This document shows, piece after piece, positions 1 through 7,995 of a DNA stretch of 50,784 nt (within the stretch, counting starts at the first letter, position 1; the number at the start of each line of letters is the position of its first letter). Source of the stretch: Candidatus Methylobacter oryzae (lineage in GTDB: Bacteria; Pseudomonadota; Gammaproteobacteria; Methylococcales; Methylomonadaceae); NCBI RefSeq assembly GCF_003994235.2, contig NZ_RYFG02000094.1:1-50784 (forward strand), in the 5' to 3' direction. The position numbers were made by a program, and so were the translations under genes. The notes beneath the pieces are model-generated. The model ran no database searches. It had not been told where the DNA came from and saw only the letters and a program-made list of their open reading frames with translations.

Positions 1-87
1 TTCGGACAACTGTTTTACTGTACTCATCAATTTACAACGGCAAAAATCGATGGACTTTATAATAGCCTAAATAATGTGATAGGTGGT

Positions 88-320
88 GAGCACCGGAGCT
101 TTTGCCGAGAATGGCCCGCAGGGGTGCGGCAGGGATGCCGCACGTCAGCAGAGGGGCAGGAGCCCCTTCTGCTGACCCTCGGCAAAAGCGAGGAGCGCAG
201 GAGACGAGCGGCAACCGGGCCGCCTTTCTTTTGGATACTTTTCTTTGGCGGAGCAAAGAAAAGTATCTCGCCCTCGGGTGCGAGAACCCGATTCAAATAA
301 CCGTCGCGCTAAGCGACTCT
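88..320. repeat. Structured dispersed repeat, copy 1
   Basis: A ~233-bp block built of hairpins, repeated at 7014-7246. The outer stem pairs 98-109 with 178-189 (12 bp, perfect) and encloses two hairpins: 124-130/137-143 and 144-157/162-176. Three more hairpins follow at 234-247/254-267 (14 bp, loop GCGGAG), 267-271/280-284 and 303-307/313-317. Short open frames cross it on both strands but have no ribosome binding site, so I read it as a non-coding repeat. Positions 1-87 to its left hold nothing I can name. Confidence 0.8.
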
Positions 321-347
321 TTAACTAACTCAGAAGCCTCACAAACT

Positions 348-416
348 TTTATGCCTGAAATAAAAAAACGGCGCATATTCAAAAATCGCAACATATCCCT
401 GAATTTCAGGCATAAA
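348..416. repeat. 14-bp perfect inverted repeat
   Basis: Positions 348-361 and 403-416 are perfect reverse complements separated by 41 bases. The right arm runs into the terminator hairpin at 414-441, so the two structures share bases and cannot form fully at the same time. Function unknown. A second, alternative folding for the 3' end of the lipoprotein transcript is possible. Confidence 0.6.
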
Positions 417-441
417 AAAGCCGGCATTGACCGGCTTTTTT
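414..441 (-). terminator. Rho-independent terminator of the 472-924 gene
   Basis: AAAAAAGCCGG (414-424) pairs with CCGGCTTTTTT (431-441) around a 6-base loop. Read on the minus strand this is a GC-rich stem followed by a U run, 31 bases after the stop codon of the lipoprotein gene. The A/T runs on both sides would let it work in either direction. Confidence 0.85.
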
Positions 442-471
442 GCACATCGCTATATCGGCTTTTTAACCAAA

Positions 472-924
472 TTATTTCAAATACTGAATAACCGCATATC
501 TCGTTATATTTCTTCCGCTTGCCGCATTGTAATAAGCGGTGCTCGAATAAGCGCCGTAAATATTAACCGACGAGCCGCCGGCTTTGTAAAACTCCGCCAA
601 TTGCGATTGGGTATTCATCTTCACAACCGCGTCGCCGCCTGCATTACGCGCCTTTTCGACGACATCGTCGCGAACCGACGACGTATGAGACTGCCACCAG
701 CTCGAGCCGCGATTGTCCTCGATAAAACCAAGCACTTTAAACTTACGCGGAGGCTCGCCGCCATCCCAAACTTCCATGCCGTCGACGATAGTCTTGGTTC
801 CGCCTTTACCGTCTATTACCGCTTGCTGCACGCCCTCAAACGCTTTGTATTCGGTACTTACGCATGCGCATCCGGACAGCAGCAACACTGTCGTTAATGC
901 AGTCGTCATTGTCGTTTTTTTCAT
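472..924 (-). CDS. Small uncharacterised lipoprotein
   Basis: A 150-residue protein. It begins with a lipoprotein signal (MKKTTMTTALTTVLLLSGCA), with the lipobox LSGC about 20 residues in, so it is probably anchored in a membrane facing the periplasm. A longer frame starts at 966, but the ATG at 924 has AAGGA about six bases upstream and places the signal peptide at the N-terminus. The middle contains a segment of the form VVEKARNAGGDAVV, which faintly recalls the Ala-Gly-Asp-Ala-Val pattern of YbjQ/DUF-type lipoproteins. The C-terminus is rich in Ser, Tyr and Ala. It is a single gene with its own terminator at 414-441. I do not recognise the family and assign no function. Confidence 0.75.
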   Translation of the reverse strand: MKKTTMTTALTTVLLLSGCACVSTEYKAFEGVQQAVIDGKGGTKTIVDGMEVWDGGEPPRKFKVLGFIEDNRGSSWWQSHTSSVRDDVVEKARNAGGDAVVKMNTQSQLAEFYKAGGSSVNIYGAYSSTAYYNAASGRNITRYAVIQYLK

Positions 925-1008
925 ATTGTTCCTTATTTTTTGAATGCCGGCACCGCACAATCGCATTGATGAGCTGGGCCGTAAATGTCTAAATTACAGA
1001 AGGGGCAA

Positions 1009-1014
1009 ATTATA
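1009..1014 (-). promoter_or_regulatory. Possible -10 box for the lipoprotein gene
   Basis: The minus strand reads TATAAT here, about 85 bases upstream of the ATG at 924. No convincing -35 box is seen 16-18 bases further upstream. The rest of 925-1165 holds no gene. Near 1138-1153 it contains a fragment (AAAAGCTTATTCACCACG) that matches one arm of the hairpin at 15194-15266. No clear intrinsic terminator for the nuo operon is visible in this interval. Confidence 0.3.
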
Positions 1015-1165
1015 TAATCGTTAACGACCGCCTGCCCCGGTATCCAGGTTAAGTATAACGCATTCCGGCTTTTAACGGCTAAAACGGCGGCTTTTAAAGT
1101 GCTAACGAGACTGTGAAATATTATCCAAACCGGTTTAAAAGCTTATTCACCACGCACCGCGTCCA

Positions 1166-2611
1166 TCATGCCATGCCGTCATAAGATACCGACTGGATGA
1201 TATTGACCAGCAGGCTCGGATAAATTCCCAACCAGACCAACAATATCGTTAAAACCGTAAGCAGCACGTTGGAAAGCCAATCTTGCGTAAATCCGGTTTT
1301 AACGGTTTCGGCATCCATCGACATCACCACGATAATTCGCAAATAGTAATAAAGCCCCAGGCCGCTGCCGACAATAACGGCCAGCAATAATCCCCATAAG
1401 CCGCCGTCGGCCGCGCCGGTAAATATATAAAACTTGCCGATAAAACCCACAGTCAGCGGAATACCGGCCAGCGACAGCAGCATCAGCGTAAAAATCGCCG
1501 CCAACCACGGCCTTCGCCAGAACAGCCCCCGGTAAAAAGCCAGATCGTCGGCTTCCGCTTGCGGCGACGACAGCACCGAAACAACCCCAAAAGCACCGAT
1601 CGTGGTAATGAAATAAGCCAACAGATAGAAAGCAACCGGCTCTACGATCAATACCGAAGAAACGCTGCCGCCGGCAATGAACGCCACCAGCAGATAGCCC
1701 ATATGCGCGATGGACGAATAAGCCAGCAAACGCTTAACATTGTTTTGCAACAGCGCCAGCAGGTTACCGCCCAGTATCGATAGCGCGGCCATCACGCTGA
1801 AGACGTTCAATAACGGCGTATACGCGTAACTGTCGGTGCTGACAAAATATCTCAGCAATAAAACAAAAACCGCGCCTTTTGAAACGGTGGCGATAAATCC
1901 TGAGATCGGCGCGGGCGCGCCCTGATAAACGTCCGGCGTCCACAGATGGAACGGTATCAGCGACAGCTTGAAGCCCAGCCCGGCCATGACCAACAGGACT
2001 CCGCTAAAAACCATCGCGTTAATATCGTCGCGGCTGGCGATATAGCCTTCGATGCCGCGGAAATAAAGCTCGCCGCTTTGCGCATAAATCAACGCGATGC
2101 CCATCAGCAGGAAAGCCGAAGATACGCCGGACAAAATCAGGTATTTAATCGCCGCCTCCAGCGCTTGCGCTTGATTGAGCGGATAACCGATCAACACAAA
2201 CAGCGAGATGCTGAGCAGCTCAAGACCGATAAAAAAGCTCGCAAAATGCGTGCTGGCAGCCAATACCGAAGCGCCCAGCAATGCAGTCAGCAACAACAAC
2301 GGAAGCTCTTCGTTTTCACCGTCCCGGTCTTTGAAATAGTCGTAGCAAAACCCCAGCACCGCAAGGCCCGCCGACAACAATAGCGCTATATAAAACAGCG
2401 CGTAGACATCGATCAGCATCAGCGGGCTTGCCTGAACCGGAGTTCCCGGCCATACGGAGCCCAATGCGGCCAACGACAAGACGATGCCAACGGCGGCAAT
2501 AGCGCAGGACAACACGAAGTTCCGCCAGGCCGCAATCCCGATCATTACCGCTATCGCGGTTCCGGCAAGCGCGGTCAACGGCGCAAGAGCGATAAATTGG
2601 TTAATATTCAT
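1166..2611 (-). CDS. nuoN: NADH-quinone oxidoreductase subunit N
   Basis: Antiporter-like membrane subunit of complex I (NADH:quinone oxidoreductase), one of three proton-channel subunits in the membrane arm. The 481-residue protein is almost wholly hydrophobic. It has the family signatures FIGLELLSISLFVLIGY (with the channel glutamate) and PFHLWTPDVYQGAP followed by a conserved lysine in the VSKGA segment. The frame is open further upstream to 2725, but the ATG at 2611 has GGAGG nine bases ahead and overlaps the nuoM stop as ATGA, so I use it. It is the last gene of the nuo operon. Confidence 0.95.
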   Translation of the reverse strand: MNINQFIALAPLTALAGTAIAVMIGIAAWRNFVLSCAIAAVGIVLSLAALGSVWPGTPVQASPLMLIDVYALFYIALLLSAGLAVLGFCYDYFKDRDGENEELPLLLLTALLGASVLAASTHFASFFIGLELLSISLFVLIGYPLNQAQALEAAIKYLILSGVSSAFLLMGIALIYAQSGELYFRGIEGYIASRDDINAMVFSGVLLVMAGLGFKLSLIPFHLWTPDVYQGAPAPISGFIATVSKGAVFVLLLRYFVSTDSYAYTPLLNVFSVMAALSILGGNLLALLQNNVKRLLAYSSIAHMGYLLVAFIAGGSVSSVLIVEPVAFYLLAYFITTIGAFGVVSVLSSPQAEADDLAFYRGLFWRRPWLAAIFTLMLLSLAGIPLTVGFIGKFYIFTGAADGGLWGLLLAVIVGSGLGLYYYLRIIVVMSMDAETVKTGFTQDWLSNVLLTVLTILLVWLGIYPSLLVNIIQSVSYDGMA

Positions 2612-4083
2612 CGCTCCGCCACCTCCATCGCGCTTTGCATTGCCGGAGCCGAGACGTTCAATACGGCTTGAGGACTCAGGCCCAACCACACGGAAATAAA
2701 CACCAGCAAGCCAAGCGTCGCCCATTCGCGCCGGTTGAAACCGGGCAGGAAATCATGCCGGGAGCACGGGCCGTAAAAGCCCTTTTGCATCATGCCGAGC
2801 GCATAAAGCGGCGACAGAACCAGCACCAAAGCGGCCGCCGCGGTCAAAATCCGGTTAACGCCAAAAGCCCCTTGCAGGACCAAAAATTCGCCGATAAAGT
2901 TTCCCAATCCCGGCAAGCCCAGCGAAGCCAGTGCAAAGAACAACGTCACGGCCGACAGTCCCGGCACGACGGACCAGAGCCCGCCCATATTGCCGATTTC
3001 CCGCGTATGCAGGCGTTTTTGCAAGATACCGGCGATCATAAACAAGGCCGCAGCGCTGACGCCGTGAGCCAGCATCGTAATAACCGCGCCTTGCAAGGCC
3101 GCCCCGTTCCATGAAAATACCCCAATCAGGATAAAACCCATGTGACTGACGCTGGTATAAGCGATCAATCGTTTCAAATCGGACTGGGCAAACGCCATGA
3201 CCGCCGCATACAGCACGCCAATGGCTCCCATTGCCATCGCAACCGGGGCGAATTGATGCGCCGCGTCAGGAAACAGCGGTACGACAAAACGCAGCAAGCC
3301 GTAAGCACCGGTCTTCAGCATGACGCCGGCCAGGATCACGCTGCCGCCGGTCGGGGCCTGGGTATGCGCATCCGGCAACCAGGTATGAAAAGGCAGCGCC
3401 GGCAGCTTGACGGTAAAGGCGATAAAAAAACCCAGCATCAGCCAAAATGCGGCTTCGGGACTCAGTCCGGTATTCAGCAATTCGAAATAACCGAAACTAT
3501 AGACGCCCGTTGCTTCGCGATGTATCAATACCAAGGCAACAATCGCCAGCAGCATCAGCAGGCTGCTGACTTGCGTGAAAATAAAAAACTTTATTGCCGC
3601 ATAAGTGCGGTCTTCATGGCCCCAAATGCTGATCAGGAAATACATCGGGATAATCATCAGTTCCCAGAAAAAAAAGAACAGGAACAGGTCAATCGCCATA
3701 AACACGCCAACAGTACCGGCCAGGCACGACAACAGATTAAAGTAAAAAAAGCCCTGGCGATGCTTGATTTCGGCCCACGAACTACTAACCGCGATAAATC
3801 CCAATACCACGGTCAGCGTTATCAGCAACAGGCTGAATCCGTCCATCGCCAAATAGAACTCGATGCCGAAACGCGGAATCCACGGCACATAAAAATAGCC
3901 GAACCAAGCCGACGGCAAGCTGCCGATACTCTCTACCGCCCGATACGGGAATATCAGCAACAGCGCCTCAAGCGTAAGAACAACAATCGCAACCCAGCGC
4001 GGCGCTCCCGGACGCCAACAGCCAAAAAACCAAGCGATAAAAGCGCCCAGTTGCAACAAACAAATCAACAAAAACAAAATCAC
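2608..4083 (-). CDS. nuoM: NADH-quinone oxidoreductase subunit M
   Basis: Second antiporter-like proton-channel subunit of complex I, 491 residues. It carries the quinone-oxidoreductase family motifs FFFWELMIIPMYFLISIWG (channel glutamate) and PFHTWLPDAHTQAPT followed by MLKTGAYG (channel lysine). No ATG fits the start. The GTG at 4083 gives an immediate hydrophobic N-terminus and overlaps the nuoL stop by four bases (GTGA), so translation is probably coupled. Its own stop overlaps the nuoN ATG by four bases. The longer frame reaching 4143 only reads into nuoL in another phase. Confidence 0.95.
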   Translation of the reverse strand: MILFLLICLLQLGAFIAWFFGCWRPGAPRWVAIVVLTLEALLLIFPYRAVESIGSLPSAWFGYFYVPWIPRFGIEFYLAMDGFSLLLITLTVVLGFIAVSSSWAEIKHRQGFFYFNLLSCLAGTVGVFMAIDLFLFFFFWELMIIPMYFLISIWGHEDRTYAAIKFFIFTQVSSLLMLLAIVALVLIHREATGVYSFGYFELLNTGLSPEAAFWLMLGFFIAFTVKLPALPFHTWLPDAHTQAPTGGSVILAGVMLKTGAYGLLRFVVPLFPDAAHQFAPVAMAMGAIGVLYAAVMAFAQSDLKRLIAYTSVSHMGFILIGVFSWNGAALQGAVITMLAHGVSAAALFMIAGILQKRLHTREIGNMGGLWSVVPGLSAVTLFFALASLGLPGLGNFIGEFLVLQGAFGVNRILTAAAALVLVLSPLYALGMMQKGFYGPCSRHDFLPGFNRREWATLGLLVFISVWLGLSPQAVLNVSAPAMQSAMEVAER

Positions 4084-5909
4084 GACAGCCACCCTATCGC
4101 GATAACGACCACGGTGCCGAGCGCTATCGACGAGGTATACCACCGGATATGCCCGGTCTGCGATCTACGGGCCAGCAGATGCCCTTCCCTGCCAAGCAGC
4201 GCTACCAATGTATAAAGACTATCCAGCGCATCGTTCTTATTGGCTTTAGCGATAAAGTAAAAAGGCCGTACCGCTAAGGCTTGGTAAAGCGTATCGATGC
4301 CCCAACCGCTAAAAAAGAACATCCGCATCCGGTTTATCAGGCCAAAACCGGCAAGAGGCAACGTAGAAAAACCGCCTTTAAAATACAGCAGTACTGCGAT
4401 CAATAAACCGAGAAAAGGTGCCGCAATCGTAGCAACCGAAACCAGACTCAGATTGCGGTCGGGATTAAGCAGCCCCGGAAACACGGAATCCAGCGGAATT
4501 CTCAACATGCCGCCAAACAAAGTCAGCACGCCCAGCAAAACCAGCGGCACGCTCATCCGCCAGTCGAGACGATTGTCAACGTCCTGAGGCTGGACGCCGA
4601 AAAAGACCAAGAACACCAGGCGGAAACTGTACAGGCCGGTAATGACAGCGCCGAGACAGCCGGCTGCCCACAAGCCCGGAGAGACCTCGTAAGCCGCCGA
4701 CAGAATCTCGTGTTTACTGTAAAAACCGGACGTAAAAGGCAATGCGGACAGCGCCGCGCTGCCGATCAAGAAACTCGCGAAAGCCAGCGGCATGGCTCGA
4801 TGCAAGCCGCCCATCCTGAAAATATTATGTTCGTGATGAAAACAGAAAATGACCGCGCCGGCGGCCAGAAACAACAGCGCCTTGAAAAAAGCATGCGTCA
4901 GCAAATGGAAAATGGCCGACGACCAGGCCCCGACGCCTAAAGCCATAAACATATAGCCGATCTGGCTGATCGTCGAGTACGCAAGAATGCGTTTGATGTC
5001 GGTCTGGGCCAGCGCCGAACAGCCGGCCATCAATAAAGTCAGCGCACCGATCACCGCGACAATCCATTGAACCGGCGGCGCCATCGCGAACAGATCATGC
5101 GTCCTGGCAATCAGGTAAACGCCGGCCGTAACCATCGTCGCCGCATGTATTAACGCGCTGACCGGCGTAGGACCGGCCATCGCATCCGGAAGCCAGGATT
5201 GCAGCGGCAATTGCGCCGATTTACCGACAGCGCCGCCCAACAGCAGCGCCGCAACGGCGACAGGCAACGCAGTACCCGGAGCCCACAAGCTGGCAGCACG
5301 GAACATCAGGGCCTGAATATCGAAGGTATGCAGTTCTATAAACAGCAGCAACAGGCCTAGCAATAACGACGTGTCGCCTATCCGCGTCATTACAAACGCC
5401 TTGCGGGCCGCATAGCCGTTGTTCGGGTCTTCATACCAGAAACCGATCAGCAGATAACTGCCGAGGCCAACTCCCTCCCAGCCCAGGTAAAGTAATACCA
5501 GATTGTCCGCCAGCACCAGCACCAGCATCGCCGACACAAACAGATTCATATACGCGAAAAAGCGCGCATAGCCGGCATCGTCTTTCATAAAACCGGCCGC
5601 ATACAGATGAATCAACAAGCCGACGCCGGTAACGACGAACATCATCGTCAGCGACAATGCGTCCAGATAGAAGCCGATGGGTACCGACAAGTCGCCGACT
5701 TCGATCCAATTGCCCAATACCAAGCGGTAAGGTTGCCGCGTTCCGCTCAGAAATTGGCCTCCAATCAATGCAGTCAATAGCATCGACACAGCGACGCTTC
5801 CGACGCCTACCCAGGCCACCGGCGGTTTGGGAAGCCGTCTGCCGGCCAATGCCAGCATTAAGAAGCCAAGCAACGGAAAAAATGGGACCCAGCCTAATAG
5901 CTCAATCAT
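4080..5909 (-). CDS. nuoL: NADH-quinone oxidoreductase subunit L
   Basis: Largest antiporter-like subunit of complex I, 609 residues, with the long C-terminal lateral-helix region expected of NuoL. Signatures include YLGWEGVGLGSYLLIGFW (channel glutamate) and SWLPDAMAGPTPVSALIHAA. The ATG at 5909 has AAGGAGAGGG just upstream and gives the usual MIELL start, so the frame extending to 5993 is not used. The stop overlaps the GTG of nuoM. Unlike most junctions in this operon, nuoL does not touch nuoK. The 129-base gap is filled by a 44-codon frame (5902-6036). Confidence 0.95.
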   Translation of the reverse strand: MIELLGWVPFFPLLGFLMLALAGRRLPKPPVAWVGVGSVAVSMLLTALIGGQFLSGTRQPYRLVLGNWIEVGDLSVPIGFYLDALSLTMMFVVTGVGLLIHLYAAGFMKDDAGYARFFAYMNLFVSAMLVLVLADNLVLLYLGWEGVGLGSYLLIGFWYEDPNNGYAARKAFVMTRIGDTSLLLGLLLLFIELHTFDIQALMFRAASLWAPGTALPVAVAALLLGGAVGKSAQLPLQSWLPDAMAGPTPVSALIHAATMVTAGVYLIARTHDLFAMAPPVQWIVAVIGALTLLMAGCSALAQTDIKRILAYSTISQIGYMFMALGVGAWSSAIFHLLTHAFFKALLFLAAGAVIFCFHHEHNIFRMGGLHRAMPLAFASFLIGSAALSALPFTSGFYSKHEILSAAYEVSPGLWAAGCLGAVITGLYSFRLVFLVFFGVQPQDVDNRLDWRMSVPLVLLGVLTLFGGMLRIPLDSVFPGLLNPDRNLSLVSVATIAAPFLGLLIAVLLYFKGGFSTLPLAGFGLINRMRMFFFSGWGIDTLYQALAVRPFYFIAKANKNDALDSLYTLVALLGREGHLLARRSQTGHIRWYTSSIALGTVVVIAIGWLS

Positions 5910-6036
5910 TCCCTCTCCTTTTCCTGGCTCTATCGTTCCCACGGGAGCGAACAAGCGAAGCTCCCCACAACGCCCAGCGAAACCCAAAAACAAAAGGCAT
6001 CATTGCCATCCATCCAAGCACTTCGATCGCTTTCAT
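5902..6036 (-). CDS. Candidate 44-residue membrane protein between nuoK and nuoL
   Basis: An ATG frame starts two bases after the nuoK stop codon, and its stop codon lies inside the first codons of nuoL (8-base overlap). GAGAGGA at the 3' end of nuoK sits about six bases upstream and can serve as a ribosome binding site. The product starts MKAIEVLGWMAMMPFVFGFR, a single hydrophobic stretch, and ends in a basic tail (RARKRRGND). The tail region coincides with a GTTCCCACG repeat fragment, so the C-terminus may be repeat-derived. It could be a true accessory complex I peptide, a translational-coupling device, or chance. No known family is recognised. Confidence 0.4.
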   Translation of the reverse strand: MKAIEVLGWMAMMPFVFGFRWALWGASLVRSRGNDRARKRRGND

Positions 6037-6038
6037 CC

Positions 6039-6347
6039 CTATCCTCTCATTCCGTTTAACGAATCCGCATCCAGCGTATGGAAGCGCCGGAAAATTTGCA
6101 GCACCAAGCCCAGCCCGACACCCACTTCAGCCGCAGCCAGCGTCAATATCAGCAAGAACATGATTTGCCCGTCCGCCTGTCCCCAGCGCGATCCGGCGAC
6201 GATAAAAGCCAAACCGGCCGCATTGAACATGACTTCCATCGCCATCAAAATCATAATCAGGTTGCGCCTCGCCAATACCCCGATCAGCCCAAGCACAAAC
6301 AGCGCGGCGGATAACAGCAAACCCTGTTCAATAGAAATTTCACTCAT
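6039..6347 (-). CDS. nuoK: NADH-quinone oxidoreductase subunit K
   Basis: Small membrane subunit of complex I, 102 residues with three transmembrane helices, homologous to MrpC. The two conserved membrane glutamates needed for proton transfer are visible in [14 protein letters not shown] and in [14 protein letters not shown]. The ATG at 6347 overlaps the nuoJ stop by four bases (ATGA) and has GGGAGAA upstream. It is followed after two bases by the small frame at 5902-6036. Confidence 0.97.
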   Translation of the reverse strand: MSEISIEQGLLLSAALFVLGLIGVLARRNLIMILMAMEVMFNAAGLAFIVAGSRWGQADGQIMFLLILTLAAAEVGVGLGLVLQIFRRFHTLDADSLNGMRG

Positions 6348-6916
6348 ACATTTCTCCCGGGCTTCCTAAGCTTAAAGCTGAGTTGAGCAGCTTGTCCGCT
6401 CAAACGAAACTTATGCCCTCTGGGTATAAGTATCGGCTTTGCCAAGTGATACGCGCCGACCAGGCCGGCCAGCAGCAACATCGAAGCCAGCTCCACGGCC
6501 AGCAGATAAGGCCCGTACAATACCGTTCCGACTTGCTTCGCGTTGACGATGTAGCCGGTATCTGCACGGTCGCCGGACATCACAATGACCAGCATTTCGG
6601 CAAACAGAATCAACGCCAACAGCGTCGGACCTATCCAGGTGCCCGGCTTCAGCCAGGCTTGTTCCTGGTCAATAGTCCGTTGGCCTTGATTCAGCATCAT
6701 GATCACGAATACAAACAGCACCATGATTGCCCCTGCGTAAATAATCACTTCCAGCACGGCCGCAAAATGCGCGCCCAACAGGAAGAACAGCACCCCGACG
6801 GCCAGCAGCGATAAAATCAGGTACAGCAAGCCATGCACCGCATTGAGCCGGGTAATCATCATCACCGTCGCGAAAATAGCTACGGCGGACGTGATGTAAA
6901 ACAAAGTCAAGGCCAT
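6344..6916 (-). CDS. nuoJ: NADH-quinone oxidoreductase subunit J, repeat-extended C-terminus
   Basis: Membrane subunit of complex I, 190 residues. The hydrophobic core ending in [12 protein letters not shown] is typical of NuoJ. The start at 6916 (MALTLF) has GAGGAGA upstream. The open frame continues to 7222 only because it runs back into a MITE-like element. The last ~27 residues are unusual: the 54-bp dispersed repeat at 6377-6430 is read in frame and supplies [18 protein letters not shown], after which a short normal tail keeps the ATGA overlap with nuoK. Because the unit is exactly 18 codons, insertion did not break the frame. The added tail is basic and not membrane-like. Confidence 0.93.
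   Translation of the reverse strand: MALTLFYITSAVAIFATVMMITRLNAVHGLLYLILSLLAVGVLFFLLGAHFAAVLEVIIYAGAIMVLFVFVIMMLNQGQRTIDQEQAWLKPGTWIGPTLLALILFAEMLVIVMSGDRADTGYIVNAKQVGTVLYGPYLLAVELASMLLLAGLVGAYHLAKPILIPRGHKFRLSGQAAQLSFKLRKPGRNV
6377..6430 (-). repeat. 54-bp dispersed repeat inside nuoJ
   Basis: A single unit of the 54-bp family also found at 17032-17142, 30519-30624, 33665-33775 and 45334-45447. On the minus strand it reads ATACCC-AGAGGGCATAAG-TTTCG-TTTGAGC...GCTCAACTCAGC. It belongs to the TTTCG variant. It is the only full copy seen within a coding frame and the only single, non-tandem full copy in the window. Confidence 0.9.
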
Positions 6917-7013
6917 GATGTTCTCCTCATTAACCGTCAATAGTTCCCACGCTCCAGAGCTCACCGTTATACACATCTCGAAGTAGTACGAAACCCATCC
7001 CCTATGCCGCGCC

Positions 7014-7246
7014 GAGCACCGGAGCTTTTGCCGAGAATAGCCCGTGAGGGGTGCGGCAGGGATGCCGCACGTCAGTAGAGGGGCAGGAGCCCCTTCTGCT
7101 GACCCTCGGTAAAAGCGAGGAGCGCAGGAAGCAAGCGGCATGGGGCCGCCTTTTCTTTGGTTACTTTCTTTTGGCGGAGCAAAAGAAAGTAACTCGCCCT
7201 CGGGGGCGAGACCCCGATTCAAATAAACCGTCGCACGAACGACTCC
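7014..7246. repeat. Structured dispersed repeat, copy 2
   Basis: Same architecture as 88-320. The outer stem is 7024-7035/7105-7116 (one G-U pair), with inner hairpins at 7051-7070 and 7071-7103. Downstream hairpins are 7160-7173/7180-7193 (loop GCGGAG), 7193-7198/7205-7210 and 7230-7233/7240-7243. Several stem positions differ from copy 1 on both arms at once, so pairing is kept. It lies inside the MITE-like element. Confidence 0.8.
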
Positions 7247-7270
7247 TTAATTGCCCTCCTTGGCCGCTGG

Positions 7271-7293
7271 ATCCCGGAAATCCCTGCCGGGAT
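7271..7293. repeat. Short palindromic repeat (GGATCCCGG/CCGGGATGAC type)
   Basis: ATCCCGG (7271-7277) pairs with CCGGGAT (7287-7293) around nine bases. The GGATCCCGG...CCGGGATGACG pattern is a common intergenic palindrome in many proteobacteria. Here it sits between the structured core and the right end of the MITE-like element. Confidence 0.6.
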
Positions 7294-7351
7294 GACGTGC
7301 TTTTATAGACTTGTGTATTACGACGAGCGCTGGAGCGCGGGAACAATAAAA

Positions 7352-7867
7352 TCAAGGCAACAAAGTTCTCACATCCACCGGCGGCGCTTCGTTCTCGGCC
7401 TGCCCTTTCGTTTTGCCGCTCACCGTCATGCCGGCGATCCTATAAAAATTGTAATCGTGGTATTTCCCGGTCCCGTCAATCAACAAATGCTGTTTTTCGT
7501 AAACCATGTTTTGCCGGTCGTATTCACACATTTCAAAATCCGGCGTCAGTTGAATCGCATGGGTCGGGCAGGCTTCCTCGCAGTATCCGCACATAATGCA
7601 GCGGGAAAAATTGATGCGGAAAAACTCGGGATACCAGCGCCCGCTTTCGTCCTCGGCTTTCTGCAACGCTATGCAATCGACCGGGCAAGCCACCGCGCAA
7701 AGGTTGCAGGCAACGCAACGCTCTTCGCCGTCGGGATCTCGGGTCAGCACGATGCGTCCGCGGTAGCGGGCAGACAGCGCCGGTTTTTGCTCCGGGTATT
7801 CGACCGTATCCGCCTTGACGAAAGTATGCTTCAACACTTCCCATAATGACCGCAGTTGGCTTAGCAT
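7352..7867 (-). CDS. nuoI: NADH-quinone oxidoreductase subunit I
   Basis: Iron-sulfur subunit at the junction of the peripheral and membrane arms of complex I, 171 residues. It has two ferredoxin-type motifs, CxxCxxCxxxCP at Cys51/54/57 with Cys61, and at Cys90/93/96 with Cys100, holding clusters N6a and N6b in the known family. The start at 7867 (MLSQL) has AGGAAGGA about eight bases upstream. The frame continues to 7885 but without a better site. Separated from nuoJ by the 402-bp element and from nuoH by 128 bp. Confidence 0.97.
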   Translation of the reverse strand: MLSQLRSLWEVLKHTFVKADTVEYPEQKPALSARYRGRIVLTRDPDGEERCVACNLCAVACPVDCIALQKAEDESGRWYPEFFRINFSRCIMCGYCEEACPTHAIQLTPDFEMCEYDRQNMVYEKQHLLIDGTGKYHDYNFYRIAGMTVSGKTKGQAENEAPPVDVRTLLP

Positions 7868-7995
7868 CGTTTTATCCTTCCTCACAAGTCATGTATTACG
7901 CTAGTTCCCAAGCTGGAGCTTGGAAACCAGCGGAAAAGCCTTCCGCCTGCTTTTTCGTGCTTTTCGTGTCTTTCGTGGACTTTGCTTTTCCCGTC
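7868..7995. repeat. Repeat-like spacer between nuoI and nuoH
   Basis: A 128-bp spacer with no gene. It holds a small hairpin near 7908-7925 (CCAAGCTGGAGCTTGG) and the string TTTTTCGTGCTTTTCGTGTCTTTCGTGGAC (given here in parts: TTTTTCGTGCTTTTC, then GTGTCTTTCGTGGAC). The same kind of string forms the ends of the 25725-26026 element. Probably a degraded repeat insertion. Confidence 0.5.

Larger units (their letters stand above)
6943..7344. mobile_element. MITE-like element between nuoI and nuoJ
   Basis: The 402-bp insert has terminal inverted repeats: 6943-6974 matches the reverse complement of 7313-7344 at 27 of 32 positions, both starting GTTCCC. AATA flanks both ends (6939-6942 and 7345-7348), which looks like a 4-bp target-site duplication. 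It carries no transposase and contains the structured core (7014-7246) and a small hairpin (7271-7293). A 32-bp end of the same family recurs at 25778-25809 (28 of 32 matches). I infer a non-autonomous element that inserted into the operon. Confidence 0.7.

Noticed and set aside
3142-4215. Long plus-strand open frame of 357 codons opposite nuoM/nuoL
   Set aside because: Rich in Gln, Arg and His in the way typical of antisense readings of membrane genes; no ribosome binding site, and the opposite strand encodes NuoM with full motifs.
6917-7222. Upstream extension of the nuoJ frame
   Set aside because: It is the translation of the MITE-like element; the real start at 6916 has a good ribosome binding site and the normal NuoJ N-terminus.
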